From positions 2,063,501 to 2,127,500 of the forward strand of contig JACGZH010000003.1 of the NCBI GenBank assembly GCA_014706385.1: a DNA stretch of 64,000 bases, given 5' to 3'. Position 1 is the first letter of the stretch; the number at the start of each line of letters is the position of its first letter. Origin of the DNA: Phaffia rhodozyma. Taxonomy: Eukaryota; Basidiomycota; Tremellomycetes; Cystofilobasidiales; Mrakiaceae. The translations under genes and the position numbers were made by a program. Below, in pieces: positions 44,072-56,920 of this stretch. The notes below the pieces were generated by a model. The model was not told the origin of the DNA. It saw nothing but the letters and a program-made list of their open reading frames with translations, and made no database searches.

Positions 44072-47000
44072 ATGAGTGAACTTGTGACTCCACAATCACA
44101 GAGCTTGAGGCAGCTGCTAGTGATGTCGTTCTCTGCCCTTGGAATCATCTATTCTGATATGGTTTGTCTTTTATTGTAATCATCTTATTTTTATCTATCT
44201 GTCCCTTCTACCCTGGTTTATATCTATGGGCATGACCGGATTTTTTTTTAAATTCTAACTGATGCCTCTTCCTCTCTTTCTCTCTCTCGCCTCTTGCGTG
44301 CGTGTGCGTATGTGCCTATGCGCTGTCTTCCTAAAGGGGACGAGCCCGCTTTACGTGTTGAACGGGATTTGGCATGCATCCGGAGACGTAAGCGGAGTTT
44401 GATATCACATGCTGTGAACCTGATCAGAAAGAAGCTTCAGATGTATGGACAATTCTCATCTCGATTGTACGTCGATGATGAGTATAGGTCCCCTCAGCAG
44501 AGGATGTCATCGGTGGTGGTGAGCCTTCACTTCTCGTCCTTGTCTTGTCTCGATGCTCTAAGGTTCTAACGAACCGTGCCCTTTCCACATCTCAGTCAGC
44601 GCCATCGTTTGGACACTGACGCTCCTTCCACTCGTCAAATATGTGAGTTCCATTTGCCCTTCTCCCTTTCTCTCTTTTCAAGCTTGCGGTCGGGAGTCGA
44701 CGTGGGATACTCATGAATTCTTTGAGGGACGAATAAACGGGCGATTATCGCAAAACAGTGCTTGATCGCTTTGTACTTTGGAACTGATCAAGGTACATAT
44801 ATATTCAGAACGGGTCGAACGAAACAGAACTTGCACTCACACAAATCCTTCTTTCAACGTTCAATGTCTGATCAGGCGAAGGAGGAGTCTTCGCACTATT
44901 CATCGGACTGTTTCCCCGAAAAGTAACTTCTTCAGATGAGCAGCGAGAGCTTACCAAGACGAGCACTCGTGGGTTTGACAGAAGAGACTTTGAAGGAAAG
45001 ACAGGATCCGAAATCTTGAAAAAGTCGAAATGGCCATTGATGATCTGGGTAAATTCCACGTTTGTTATCCTCTCACTCTTGCCAGTCGAATTTCAACCAA
45101 CGATCTCTTTTCTCTATGAATGGGGAATGTACAGGCTTTCTTCGGAACCGCTCTTGTGTTGGCTGATGGAATTCTTACTCCTGCTGTCTCCGTCGTCAGG
45201 TATGATCTATATTCTCAAACATTTCTAATAATGGATATCTATACTCACACGAGTTCTTTCCGTAGTGCCGTCGGAGGAATTGCTGTAGCCAAACCTAGCA
45301 CTATCAACTCGGTCACTCCGATCGCCATTGGGTTCCTTATTTTCGTATTCATCATTCAGAGCTTCGGAACACACAAGATCTCGATCGTGTACTCCCCCTT
45401 GGTTGTCATTTGGCTTGCCTTGCTTGGAATCACTGGAATAATAAATATTGTTGCCCATCCTGGGATATTCAGAGCGTTTGATCCCAGTCGAGCTATCATG
45501 TGTTTGTCCTTCGTTCTCTCAATACCCTATCCACAGTTCAACCTACTCTTCACTCCAACCGACCTGACAAACGACCTGTACTCTGTTGATTGTAGTCTTT
45601 GTTCGAACTGGTGACTACGATGCATTGGCAGGTGTCCTGCTGTGTATCACTGGGTGTGAAGGAATGTTTGCCAACCTTGGCCAATTTAACGCTGTTAGTC
45701 ATCGAACCCGCTAGCCTTTGATTCGTCCAGTTCAGAATGATTGACGTTGTTTGTTCTCCTCCTACCGGTGCGCTGGAAGCCTTCCATCCGGATCGGGTTT
45801 GTCTATGCTTACATATGTCTTGTGCTAGCTTACCTCGGACAAGGCGCCAAGTATGTCTGATTTCTCCCTTGAGACTTCAGTAATGCAAGAACAATCAACA
45901 CTAATGCCCGTGTTCTAATCTGTTCTCACAGAATCATAACCGATGGACCAAACGTCATCCCTAACATCTTCTATAATTCTATCCCCGGTGGTACCGGATC
46001 GGGAGTGTTTTGGCTACTATGGATTTTTGGGCTCTTCGCCACCGTATGTCTTCAATTGTCGTTGCGATCCTGGTAGAGTATCGAACCCTCGGATGACTTA
46101 CTTAGACTTTTTTTTTCATGGTTGGCTTGTCATCACAGCTGATTGCCTCCCAGACGTTGATCACCGCCTCATTCAGTTTGACTCAACAATTGATCTCCAT
46201 GGAGGCACTCCCTCGATTAAGGATGAAGTACACTTCGGAGGCCTTCAAAGGCCAGATCTACTTTGGTGGGCTTCTCTGCTTCTCTCTTTAGGTAACAATC
46301 ATCAATCCCCTTCAAGCAGGACTGACGATTTCAGATAACCCTTTCCTTGCCGATCTCTACAACAGCCTCTGTTAACTATATCTTGATGATTGCCGTTGTT
46401 GGAGCAGTGGCCGGTTTTGGAACGGACGCCAGCTTGACCAACGCATATGGATTTGCAGGTGAGCTCTGTCTGATACACTCAACCAATGCTTGAACATTAT
46501 GACTGAATCAAACAACGCCTCAAATCTGCGCTCTCAGTCTCCACGGTACGGCCTCATTCTAACAATCCAAGAGACGCAGCATTTTAGCATTCTTTCTCAC
46601 CGGTTCTTCTTACCCTACAACACAGGTCATGTTTGTTACTACAACATTAATCGCACTGCAGATCCCTTTCGTCAAGAACAAGTCCTGGCTTCTTGCGATT
46701 CCGTTCCTCATATTCTTTGGTTTCATCGAAGGTCTTTTCTGGGGAGCGAGTCTTCGGTTCGTATCTATTGCTTTGAAACTGACACATTCTAGTCTTACAA
46801 GTTTTACTGAACATCTTTCGATCTGGCCTCATAGAAAAGTGCCTCACGGAGCTTGGTTCCCTCTTTCTGTCGGGGTTGCTTTGACCATCCTCATGACCTT
46901 CTATAGCTGGGGACGAGTTGAGTTTATCTTATCCGTTTTTACAATCTTGAAAGTGTCCGTTGACCCAGTAATTTTCCGGCACATAGTCCCTAGAGAAGTC

Positions 47001-48243
47001 GTTCGATAAGAGCCACACATCTCGACTACACGATATCATCTTCCGTCGTCACCGTGTCGCATCATCCCATGAGGGCAGGGCTCACGCCAGATTTGAAATC
47101 ACTCAAATTCCTGCCTGCGATGACGAAAAAGACCAGCAGACCAACCCGGTCGAGTTACGAGAAGAGATCGTTGAGCTTCCCCGAGAGAAACGGCCCGGAA
47201 ATCCTTCGGTATCTATCGAGAAGAAGGCGCTGAAGACACCCACGGAGGACAAGGTCGAACTCGGGGAACAACTGTTCCTCAATGTTCGAGAGACCTATCT
47301 GGAGCTGCCGAGAGTGCCGACGTGTGCGATCTTTCATAAGACTTCGAACACGTCAAAAGGAATCCCGCATACGTTCTATCAGTTCCTCAAAGGATGGCCT
47401 GCTTTACCCAGAGTCGTCGTACGTCATTTCCTATTTTTTCGATACAACTTTTCATCCTACTCTGCTCTCGTTTCTGCGATGTGATTTGGAAGGGAGGATC
47501 AAGATACTGAATGGAGTCTCTCTTCTCATTGATATATCATTCAGATCTTTGCTTCAACCGAGGTAACGAATGCTCCACATGTCGCTCTTGAAGATCGATA
47601 CATCATCACCAAAGTGTACGTATTCATCTTATCGCACCATGCAGTCCATTGCTCTCGATCGCTTACTCAATTTGTCATACTTTACTCGAAATGTCAGTCG
47701 TTCGTTCGAAGGGATCTACGGCCTGACCGTTCGAACCGGATACCGAGATCAGTCACGTACCAACATGGCCGACGTTGTTCCCTATCTGATTCAAGCCGAA
47801 CGCCAGTTCGACCCGAAGATTTCTCTCGAAAAGATCAAAGAGATCGAACAAGCGGCGGCCAACACAACCCAGATCATGCCTAGTTATGTTCTACTTTCAC
47901 AAAAGACCCGATGGGCTTCTTGGGGTTACATTAGAAAGATGCTTGTCGAGGAGCTCTATGCTAGACTTCGGTAGGTTCTATTTTTGACCTCTCTTCATCT
48001 GGTATTCGGCGCTTTACATTGGGCGATTATTGATTGATTGTCTTTATGTGAATTCGGCACTGAAGAGTGATGTTCCCCGATCAAGAAATCCAGACCGACA
48101 AGGGCGATGGAGAGTATGTATAGGTTCCACCGTGCTGTCATTATCTCTTGTCAGTCTAGTGCAACTAATTTATTGAACCCATCTGTTTCCAATTGGTCTG
48201 TTGATCCAGAGCGATCCATATCGGAGTGACAGCCCATATCTAG
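44072..48243 (+). CDS. HAK/KUP family high-affinity potassium transporter
   Basis: This is a plasma-membrane K+ uptake transporter (K+/H+ symport in characterised fungal HAKs). The N-terminus is MSELVTPQSQSLRQLLVMSF, then LGIIYSDMGTSPLYVLNGIW, the family signature, spliced at about 44161. Further blocks are FGTDQGEGGVFALFIGLFPR, FGTALVLADGILTPAVSVV (near 45140), FGTHKISIVYSPLVVIWLAL, LLCITGCEGMFANLGQFNA, YLGQGAKIITDGPNVIPNIF and FALIASQ-like LFATLIASQTLITASFSLTQ. The membrane domain ends GAWFPLSVGVALTILMTFYS. A cytosolic C-terminal domain follows (LFLNVRETYLELPRVPTCAI, SFEGIYGLTVRTGYRD). The last exon, EAIHIGVTAHI, ends at TAG 48241-48243. About fourteen exons are inferred. Insertions of acidic/basic linker sequence lie near 45000 and 47100. 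Confidence 0.94.
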
Positions 48244-48616
48244 AACCTGCCTTTCATCTTGTGTCTCGACAATCTATAGATCATCTGTGTTTTTCCACCT
48301 CTTAATTTAATCCCCTCCATTATGCCGTTGTTATTGTCGTCATTATTGTCTTTACAGATATATCTTCAGGATTTGTTCACCTACTTGCTCGGTTGGACCG
48401 ATCGATATATTGATGTTCCTCCATGCCTGCTAACGGGCAAACTTGATTTATATAAGTTTTGCAACCAAAGAATATGACAGTCTTTGATTCGTTCATGTCA
48501 TATCGCTCACTTGATCGAAAAAGTGAAATCCTTGTGTTCGTACACATAACTACCATACTTTGGAAACTGAAGGAAGAAGAAAACAAAAGGACCAAGAAAG
48601 AGAGAACAAAGGGTGA
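48244..48616. other. Convergent 3' intergenic spacer
   Basis: This is the spacer between the HAK transporter and QPRT stops. TTATTGTCGTCATTATTGTC near 48330-48350 is A/T-rich and probably regulatory for 3' ends. No gene is recognised. Confidence 0.5.
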
Positions 48617-50203
<1,587 letters not shown>

Positions 50204-50410
50204 GGTGGATTAATGTCGCTAGTCAATGGTAGTTTGTAGAGAGATGATCGGAAGGAAGAGGAAGTGAGGGTAATGTTAGCGCGGAAGTCACGTGCTGTCA
50301 AAGAGGCGGTGCAAATATCTTTCCGTTCAAATAATTCTGCCAGTCCTTGCTCCTGAACATCAGTAGCAGCAGTTTGGCAATCCTTATCTCTCTCCCTTCG
50401 CTTTGTAGGC
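50204..50410. promoter_or_regulatory. Divergent promoter between QPRT and FAF1-like gene
   Basis: This is a compact 207-bp shared promoter with CACGTG at 50289-50294 (GTCACGTGCT). Confidence 0.55.
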
Positions 50411-52020
50411 ATGACACAGACCACCAAGACCACCAAGAGAGCTCATCCGAGCAGCTCGGCTCCTTCCGGTTCTTTCTCGAAATCAAAAAAGCTCAAACCA
50501 ACTTCAAATAGGCCATCCTACGCGTCCTCCTTCCACTCGGCTTCCGATGCTAGTTCGTACACTGGCTCGGACGACGAGGGATCCGATGAAGACGGTGGTT
50601 CGGGCGACGAAGAGTCAAGTAAGGCGGCGATGCTGGCTGCGCTCGAGGCTCACTCCAGAGCTATGCTCGGAGATTTCGGGACTATCACGAAGGACACAAA
50701 GGGGAAGGGCCGGGCTCTCGATGTGGAGCAAGATGATGAGGACGAAGACGAGGATGAAGAAGGTTGGAGTGGGGAAGACGATGATGAAGACGACGATGAA
50801 GAAAACGATGAAGACGACGATGAAGAAAACGATGAAGACGACGATGAAGACGACGATGAAGACGAGGGTGGCGAAGAGGATGATGAGAATGGTATAGAAG
50901 ACGATGACGAAAGATGGAGCGCAGGCGAAGATGATGAGCTACCGTCAAAGGTCAAGTCGAATCCTAAGTCGAGCTCAACCTTGAAGAAGCAACCGACAGA
51001 GGTTATTTTCGATCCAACGAAATATCAAAAGTCTACACCCTCTTCCCGGGCAGATTACAAGGCATTCATGGTTCGTCGGTTCATATTCTCTGTATCCTTT
51101 CTAGGCTATTTAGTAGCTGTATCTGACCTCGTTCATCGTTGGTTGGGCTGAACATTACACAGAGCTCAAAGACTTCAAAGATCCTAGCAGCCCCTGCACC
51201 CATCCAAGGCGCCACCAAGACCGAGCAAGACGTCGAGAAGTAAGTTTCTGAGTTTTTCTCTGTGTTATGTCTGGTGAGCGCCTGTCTGACTAAACTCTTT
51301 TCCTCAAACACGATCTGTGATTCCCAAAAACAAAAGAAACCACCAAAACCTAGACAAAACTCTTCAATCTCTTATCCTTACCTCCCTTCTACCCACGGGC
51401 ACGTCGTCCTCTCGGACTGCTCTTCAAGGCAGACTCAATGAACTAGCTGGTGCAGTTAAGCTGGGAGAAGGTGAGAGAGCAGTCAGGAAAGCGGAAGTGA
51501 TGAAGTTGGGTGCTAGTAGAGTTGGCAACGGAATGCGTAGTGTAGGCAGACAGAGATGGGAGAAAGGCGTTGCCGAGGTTCGTCTCTTCTTCTGTTTTTC
51601 AGTCCTTTGTTTCCCTCTTGCTTGTCTGGTTGGTGGGAGCAATGCAACAGAGTACTGATAACGGCTATCTTTTGATGCTCTCAACGGCAGGCCAAAGAAC
51701 GAGGAGATACTACTCTTCTGCATACTTCTCAGAACGCTCATCTTTCAGCCTCTCTTTATGGTCCCACTGCGTCCTCCTCCAAGCCCCGTAAAGAAACCGA
51801 CCGAGGATTGAGCATGGGTGTGGGAAGATTCCATCAGGGTGTTTTGAAGTTGAGCAAGGACGATGCGGAGGGTGTCAAGCGGGAGGCTGAACGGAGGAAC
51901 TTTAGGGGTAGAGGAAGAGGAAGAGGAAGAGGAAGGGGCGGACGAGGTGGCGGAAGAGGAGGTGGAGGAAGAGGCGGAGGAAGAGGAAGGGGGGGAGGTA
52001 GAGGTGGAAGAGGTCACTAA
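50411..52020 (+). CDS. FAF1-like ribosome biogenesis protein with acidic repeats and an RGG tail
   Basis: This is a probable nucleolar protein related to yeast Faf1 (40S assembly). The N-terminal exon is basic/Ser-rich (MTQTTKTTKRAHPSSSAPSG). A long Asp/Glu tract encoded by 24-bp tandem repeats follows, then VIFDPTKYQKSTP and YKAFMSSKTSKILAAPAP. The middle (LQSLILTSLLPTGTS, AVRKAEVMKLGASRVGNGMR) and the GLSMGVGRFHQGVLKLSKDD block near 51805-51870 correspond to the Faf1 C-terminal motif (SVGR followed by a GL-x-x-SK turn). The protein then ends in a 38-residue Arg/Gly-rich tail finishing RGGRGH, with TAA at 52018-52020; I do not recall such a tail in yeast Faf1. About four introns are inferred. 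Family assignment rests on the C-terminal block and composition, so it is moderate. Confidence 0.65.
50783..50868 (+). repeat. 24-bp tandem repeat coding acidic tract
   Basis: Two perfect copies of a 24-bp unit (encoding DEDDDEEN) at 50783-50830 are followed by a third with a changed 3' end. The array lies inside the FAF1-like coding exon. Confidence 0.85.
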
Positions 52021-52356
52021 AATGGTTGTTTCAGCATCTTCTTTGTCTCTAACTTGATAGAAACGATGGGTGTACGCGCAACGGTATGAGGTTCTGCACC
52101 CTCGTATCCACAATTAATTCTCTTTGCAAAAAGAAACAGAGAAAGTTCGAAAGATATGATCGCTCATAGAAGTATATGCATCATGCTTCCAAGTTTCTTG
52201 TATATATAGTCTTGTACAGACTTCCTTTTTGGTGTATGTGTATGTGAATAGTGTTACAACTCTCCTCGTTTCTCTCCGGACAAAAAAACCGATCCAAGTG
52301 AGAGTAAGAAGTCGAAACAAGAGATGAGAAGGGAAAGATAGACGACCGGGAGGACA
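52021..52356. other. Convergent 3' intergenic spacer
   Basis: This is the spacer between the FAF1-like and RPB12 stops, with TTGTATATATAGTC near 52197-52210. No gene is recognised. Confidence 0.5.
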
Positions 52357-52998
52357 TTATCGAGCTTCGAATTGAACCTGTTGACAGAATGATTTGAGAT
52401 GTGAACAGGAAAGACGCGTTTAGTTTGACTTTGGCGAGTCTGAGCGGATGATCTGGCTTGTAGACAGAACAAACTTACCACTGAAGTCGTTTCAAACAAG
52501 TATCGGAGAGCGAATAGACCGTTTGATAATCGACATGTCGGGTTGTTCGTGGCAAAGGACAAACGGAGACAGGGAATACAAGACAAAGCTATCAGTTCCT
52601 GCTGTGTTCTCTTCCGTTCAATGCCAATCCAATCCAGTCCCAGAAGAAGATAAAACATGAAACTGACTTCGCTTCGTTCTCGGCTTGTACATCACTCGAT
52701 GACCGCACTCCCTACAACGGATAGGCTCTCCCATCTTGATGTTGTTCTCAGCCGCACAGTCTGTTTTCCATTCCAACAAGTCGAAACGAACACAAGAACA
52801 GCGTCACACGTCACATACATTTCGCATCAGTTCACCTGCGACCATTTCCGATAGCTGGAACTATCGACCGTAAAAGGAAAAGCTTAGAAACGAACCGGCA
52901 CAGAGGTAGACCTGAGCGAGAAACCGCTCGTGGTTCACGCTTCCTCCAACCCCGTTGTTGGCTCCAGTGTTTTGCGTTCCGTTCTGATATCCGGACAT
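52357..52998 (-). CDS. RPB12: RNA polymerase I/II/III shared subunit RPB12 (RPABC4), with a 2-nt exon
   Basis: This is the small zinc-binding subunit shared by all three nuclear RNA polymerases. The exons are 52998-52896, 52760-52668, 52480-52479 (two bases) and 52377-52357. Together they encode exactly 72 residues. The first exon is a non-conserved Gly/Asn-rich leader ending VYLCA; the core is [20 protein letters not shown] then [13 protein letters not shown], giving the four zinc cysteines (C33, C36, C50, C53). The universal end is MVQFEAR. The Met codon is split: A ends exon 2 (donor GTCAGT), TG stands alone between CTTCAG and GTAAGT, and GTT opens the last exon after CAACAG. Direct splicing of exon 2 to the last exon would break the frame. 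No other acceptor restores the conserved end without a long insertion. Confidence 0.92.
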
Positions 52999-53282
52999 TC
53001 TTTTTGGTTGCCTTGCTGGGGTGTACAGGGGGGTTAAGCACACGAGGGAGTTGAAGAAAAGAGCAACGAAGGAAGAGCAAAGAAGGAAGATGACCGTCCA
53101 GGGTTTCTAAGCAAGCTGGGAAAGAAAGCCAGCGTTAATAAAATTCCCTGGCGGGGGAGTGCTCGGATGGTTACGCCGGGGTTACGAAAAGACACAGCTT
53201 CGATCATGTGACCAGAAACGCCACATGCCCAGCCTATACCTTTCGTACCCTTCGTCTTCTTATCCTTTCTGTTCAACAAGCC
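52999..53282. promoter_or_regulatory. Divergent promoter between RPB12 and glutaminyl cyclase
   Basis: This 284-bp shared region is the only divergent promoter in the window where I see no CACGTG. A GGTTACGCCGGGGTTACG near-repeat lies at 53168-53186, and CATGTGACC at 53205-53213. Confidence 0.45.
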
Positions 53283-55380
53283 ATGCTGATCTCACCTTTT
53301 CTATCGGTTGCCGGGGCGTTCGCGCTAGCGTTTGCACTTCTTGTAGATTTTGGGAGTGCGCGATCGACATATGAGCAGGATGGAGCTTCGAAGAGAACAT
53401 ATCGTCCATTAAATTCAACGTTGCTCGATGTTTTGACGCAGCCGAATTCACAGATTGATGGCTTTCTCGATCACACAGTCAAAGATGGAGGGCTAAGCAA
53501 GATATTGATTCCTAGAACGCGTGGGTCTCTTTCTGTGTCACTCCAAACCTGAGAAAGAACAAGACATGTCGGTTATACTGACTGAAAGACCGTCTGTGCT
53601 TGCGGGGAAAGGTTGTTCTTAGCCGGATCGGACGGAAAGTGAGTGCTTGGCATTGCTCATTTCTCAAGGCTGTTTCCCAAGGCAAGACCACTGAAGTTGG
53701 TTTGCTTCTGCAATTGTGTTCGGTTGACCTCAGTCGATTCGTACAGAAATACATCACATCCGTATTTGAGGATCTTAAATGGACGGTTGAGACAGTAGGT
53801 GTCTTGCGCATTCCTCGTAGATAACCGGGTTGCATCTTGCTAACCATACTCATTCCTTCATACACGCGTCAACGTTTTTCGGAAATTTATAAAGGACAGA
53901 TTCACCGACAAGACACCGTTCGGAGAGAAAGAGTTTACCAATCTTATATTTACATTCGACCCAGATGCGCCCAGACGGATCGTTCTCTCTGCTCATCATG
54001 ATTCCAAGTTTTTCTTGACGTCACCTCGGAACAAGGTATGTCTGTTGTGCGCGTATGGAACGACATACCTTATCATTCTGTTACGCGAGCGCTGACGATC
54101 TACCGAGATTCGAATTTTGTTGTCGGGTGGGTGGCGGAGTGGTCTTAGTTCGTCGGTGCTACGGACTCGGCGTTTCCATGCACCCTTCTTCTGTCGTTGG
54201 CGACTTCTCTGACACCGCTTCTGAACGCTCGAAAAGAGAGGTTGAGCGGATTGGGTGAAGGTAAAGATGCGCTTGAAGGGCTGAGTGAAGACTTGTTGGC
54301 AGAGCTTAGTGAAGGCAAGACGACAATCCAAATCGTATTCTTTGACGGAGAGGAAGCTTATCAGATGTAAGTGCGGACGTCAACATCGCATACTCTTCAC
54401 AGTGATCGAATTTGGGGGCTGATTGTCAGGGGTGAAATCTGAACGACAGGTGGACCGATACGGACAGCACTTATGGGAGTCGGTAAGAGTTTATATCATC
54501 GTGTGCATCAGGAGTCGACTTCTTTCACCCATTCTTATCTCTATCTACAAATTCTGTTCAACATTCAGCCATCTTGCCGAGAAGTGGTCCAAAACCTACC
54601 GACCGTCTAAAATCCCTTACTCACCCCTCCCTACCGAACTGACGAGTATGGACTTTTTACTACTCCTTGACCTCCTCGGCGCTCCGAACCCCACGGTCCC
54701 TTCGTTTTACCCATCTACACATTGGCTGTTCGAACGACTGAAGTCTGCCGAGCGCCGGCTAGGTGAAAGCGGGAAGTTTATAGATTTAGGGAAGGACGAG
54801 GGCTGGGTTGCCACCATGGACTGGGAACAGGGTAGCTGGTTCAAGGGGGTCGGATGGGGTATCAGTGATGATCATCTGCCATTTTTGAGACGAGGCGTAG
54901 AAATTTTGCATGGTAAGTATACGGCTGAGGGTTGCTACGTAGGCGCACAAAAAAGAAGGCCATGCTAAGATGTTGTTGGCTTTGATCTTGGCATATGATA
55001 GTAATCACATCGCCGTTCCCTAGAGTGTGGCATACGTTGGCTGTGAGTTTGTCTCTGATCGAAAGACCCATTCGTGATATCCTTCAAAGCTGATAAACCC
55101 CTTCATCCTGTTGTGTTCAAACTCATCCACTTCTTTCCAGGATGACGCGACAGCGCTCCATATACCAACAATGAAACGCTGGGATCTTGTCCTCCGAGTG
55201 TTTGTTGCCGAATATCTGGGCCTTCAACCGGATTCGCGCTCAGCGACTGTCACCGGCTCTTCTCGGACGACATCGTCGAGGGAAAAGAAGCCGGAGGAGA
55301 AGAGCGAGACGGTAGAAGTCGAGCCTACAACGACTGCTAGAGAGCGCGCAAATGTTGAGAGGAGTGCCGGAGAGCTTTGA
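53283..55380 (+). CDS. Glutaminyl-peptide cyclotransferase (M28 family)
   Basis: This secretory-pathway zinc enzyme converts N-terminal Gln/Glu to pyroglutamate. The N-terminus ([20 protein letters not shown]) is a signal peptide or membrane anchor; an in-frame upstream ATG at 53208 exists but would bury it. The metal and catalytic positions of the family are visible: [67 protein letters not shown] and [23 protein letters not shown] and [20 protein letters not shown] also match QPCT. Early exons are tiny: IPRT-PGSDGN is joined over introns near 53519 and 53638. After the catalytic domain ends ([14 protein letters not shown]) there is an extra hydrophilic tail of about 60 residues rich in Ser/Thr/Glu/Arg. 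TGA is at 55378-55380. Confidence 0.94.
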
Positions 55381-55610
55381 AGAAGTGTTTGATGCAAAGA
55401 TATTGCTATAGATGTACCATTCAAATCCTGAGGTGACTGCATGTTCCGCTCAAACCCGAGGGAGAATGAAGAAGTCGACTTGCATCGCCTTCTTCCACGT
55501 CGCTACATGTTTCCATCCATACCTTCCATCATCATCCTTATCATTATAAGCATACCAGCATCTGCCTACCTTGAAGTAACGCCTTCATCCACCAAGACAA
55601 CATAGACACC

Positions 55611-56414
55611 ATGATCGCACTCCCGAAAGACGGCAAATCCAGCGAGGTATCATCGGCTGATCCCTCAATGGCTCCACCGCCATCGTATACCTCTGTCGTC
55701 ACTGGCCCTTCCGCTTCACCACACACAACGTACCACCCTGCGGGACCCTACATCAATCAAGGGCCATCTGGCCAAGTCGTTCCGTACGAGTCACCGGCAG
55801 GACAGCAGATGCATTATTACTACAACCCAGTGGCCAACAGGATGATCGCCACTAGCTTGGGACCGCAGACGTCCGAAATGGTTTGCTTAGTGGAAGGACA
55901 CGAGGTTTGTCCATTCGTTCCTCTCTTTGATCAATCTTACTCTCGAGTTCTTGCTATCATGTGTACCTACTGTTGCACACCTGCGTGTTGGTGTCTGATC
56001 CAACATCTTATCTTTGTGTTGTATTCTTTGAACGATAGGTGGCGAAACGGTTTGGAATCTTTGGAGTCTTGGCCGCTGTAGCGTTCTTTCGTATGTGTAT
56101 TCTCCCTTCTCGTTCGGTTCTTATCAGACGGCATCAGCTGACATGGATATACACTCTATCGGTATCCGTCTGCCTGTCTCATACAGCTTGGGGACTCGCT
56201 TTGTGAGTCTGACTGATCACTTCTCTGTTTCCTCGACCGGCTACGTTATCTGAGAATACCCTGACTGAACACTCAGATCTCATGCTAACTCTGTTTCATT
56301 CTGTCGGGTTTCTGCTCTCCTTGTTGTTTTGTCTACCATAACAGCTGTGCTTTGGACCGAAAAAGCATATGCACCCGCTGCCAGAAAGTTCTCGATGGTG
56401 GATGTCTACCGTGA
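55611..56414 (+). CDS. Small proline-rich membrane protein, BRI3-like
   Basis: A Pro/Ser/Tyr-rich cytosolic N-terminus (MAPPPSYTSVVTGPS includes a PPPSY PY motif) leads to HYYYNPVANRMIATSLGPQT and VEGHEVAKR. A single hydrophobic segment, FGIFGVLAAVAFFPWGLAFC, follows, and then ALDRKSICTRCQKVLDGG with a CxxC pair. The hydrophobic segment is split by two introns around a 16-nt exon (56187-56202). TGA is at 56412-56414. The arrangement (PY motif, one membrane hairpin, terminal Cys pair) resembles BRI3/LITAF-like endolysosomal membrane proteins, but the similarity is weak and the function is not assigned. Confidence 0.7.
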
Positions 56415-56920
56415 TCATCCCCTGGGTGAATTAATCTGTTGTGTCTCTCAGTTTCGGAAGATTCGTGCTCCTTGCTTGCTCTCTTCGCCGATTATGTATT
56501 CTTCCCTCAGATCCTTTGGCCAATAGACCTGGCGAACTGGCCAAAGGATGCCGTTCATAATGTTGCTTCCTCTGCGCTATTTCTGATTCCTTTTTTTGTC
56601 TGGCTGTTGAACTCTACATACACATATAGTTTATATTTCTCTCCTCGTAATGTTGTTAACGACCTTCCAGTTCGCGCTCTTCTTTCTTCATCATTCCAGT
56701 TGTACATATGATCCACTCGTTACTGTGAATAGCAAGAGGAAAGCAAGAGAGCGATGGAGAAAGGAGAACAAGCAAGAAGAATGGCCCGATAGTTGGATTT
56801 CTCCGAAACGCGTTCACCGGTTTCTCTTTCGATCAACCCATACCATTCACCCATCCGCTTTCAGAGTTCTTCCTGACTTTCTTTCGTGTTCTTTAGTTCC
56901 TTTAGGCTCCTTAACCTCCG
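56415..56920. other. Intergenic between BRI3-like and beta-helix genes
   Basis: This is a 506-bp tandem spacer. It is T-rich with short open frames lacking motifs, and is taken as 3' UTR plus promoter. No gene is recognised. Confidence 0.45.

Noticed and set aside
50650..50955. Polyserine open frame on the minus strand
   Set aside because: It is the complement of the Asp/Glu-coding repeats in the FAF1-like gene.
52254..52658. 134-codon minus-strand open frame overlapping RPB12
   Set aside because: It spans RPB12 introns; using it as an exon would replace the conserved C-terminus with unrelated sequence.
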